Of a DNA stretch of 31,365 nucleotides, positions 31,336 through 31,365 are shown piece by piece. The DNA lies in the NCBI GenBank assembly GCA_964532465.1, contig CAZHHX010000048.1, positions 1-31,365 of the forward strand, written 5' to 3'. A program made the position numbers and the translations under genes. The stretch's first letter is position 1, and the number at the start of each line of letters is the position of its first letter. Under the pieces are notes generated by a model, which saw only the letters and a list, made by a program, of their open reading frames with translations, was not told where the DNA came from and made no database searches. Source of the DNA: JAPLKB01 sp964532465 (lineage in GTDB: Bacteria > Desulfobacterota > Syntrophorhabdia > Syntrophorhabdales > Syntrophorhabdaceae).

Positions 31336-31365
31336 TTATTCCGCTCCCAGGTAGCTTCTGAGGGT
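31336..31365 (-). CDS. Possible C-terminal end of a gene entering from the right edge
   Basis: A minus-strand frame reads TLRSYLGAE and stops at TAA (31338-31336). Just after it, GGGG/CCCC around TTCCTCT (about 31300-31315) and a T-rich stretch could terminate a minus-strand transcript. Nine residues are too few to identify the protein. Confidence 0.25.
   Translation of the reverse strand, partial: TLRSYLGAE

Noticed and set aside
1..31365. CRISPR array, phage defence island, tRNA or rRNA genes
   Set aside because: No regularly spaced direct repeats, no cas or toxin genes, and no cloverleaf or rRNA sequence was found on either strand by reading.

Overview
The window reads as chromosomal DNA of a Gram-negative anaerobe, most likely of the Desulfobacterota/'deltaproteobacterial' type. 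That placement is inference from gene content: paired CoA-transferase and racemase genes, CstA beside ArsA-like ATPases, SelB, an ExeA-type ATPase and many sensor kinases. I cannot name a genus. About 18 intact genes were recognised to family level. I see no rRNA, tRNA, CRISPR array, insertion sequence with a transposase, or phage gene.

Layout. Positions 1-202 hold the 3' end of a MOFRL-type glycerate kinase on the plus strand. It meets a minus-strand operon (195-3385) of a GNAT protein, a CaiB/racemase-like protein and an acetyl-CoA hydrolase/transferase, probably handling acyl-CoA thioesters. The gap 3386-3854 carries gene debris: the last codons of a methyl-accepting chemotaxis protein and a small broken reading frame. 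A minus-strand cluster (3855-11015) encodes a Rieske ferredoxin, a small membrane protein and an AddA/AddB-type helicase-nuclease pair, with start/stop overlaps at the last two junctions. A plus-strand unknown gene (11363-11989) ends at a clear terminator.

The plus-strand block 12444-16620 contains a short CstA-family transporter, a 90-residue protein and two ArsA/GET3-like ATPases. The two ATPases have diverged in complementary ways: the first keeps the catalytic Asp that the second has replaced by Asn. A MITE-like element lies exactly between them. A hybrid histidine kinase converges on this block.

Positions 18490-20636 hold a secreted thermonuclease with a C-terminal Ada-like metal-binding tail, translationally coupled to an ExeA/GspA-type ATPase with a C-terminal SH3 domain. 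SelB (minus, probably translated from a nearly leaderless mRNA) is divergent from a mannose-6-phosphate-isomerase-like cupin, which converges on ispG. A PAS-PAS NarX-type kinase and a NarL/LuxR-type regulator follow (24447-26906). They end at a strong bidirectional terminator facing a TerC-family protein and a cytidylate-kinase-like/BON fusion.

The most striking gene is the last one (29114-31258, minus). Its 714 residues combine a periplasmic double-Cache sensor, carrying the spaced residues of the amino-acid-binding dCache motif, with a C-terminal beta-rich domain and four membrane helices that look like a pentameric ligand-gated (Pro-loop) ion channel. That would make it a two-sensor, possibly amino-acid-responsive, ion channel.
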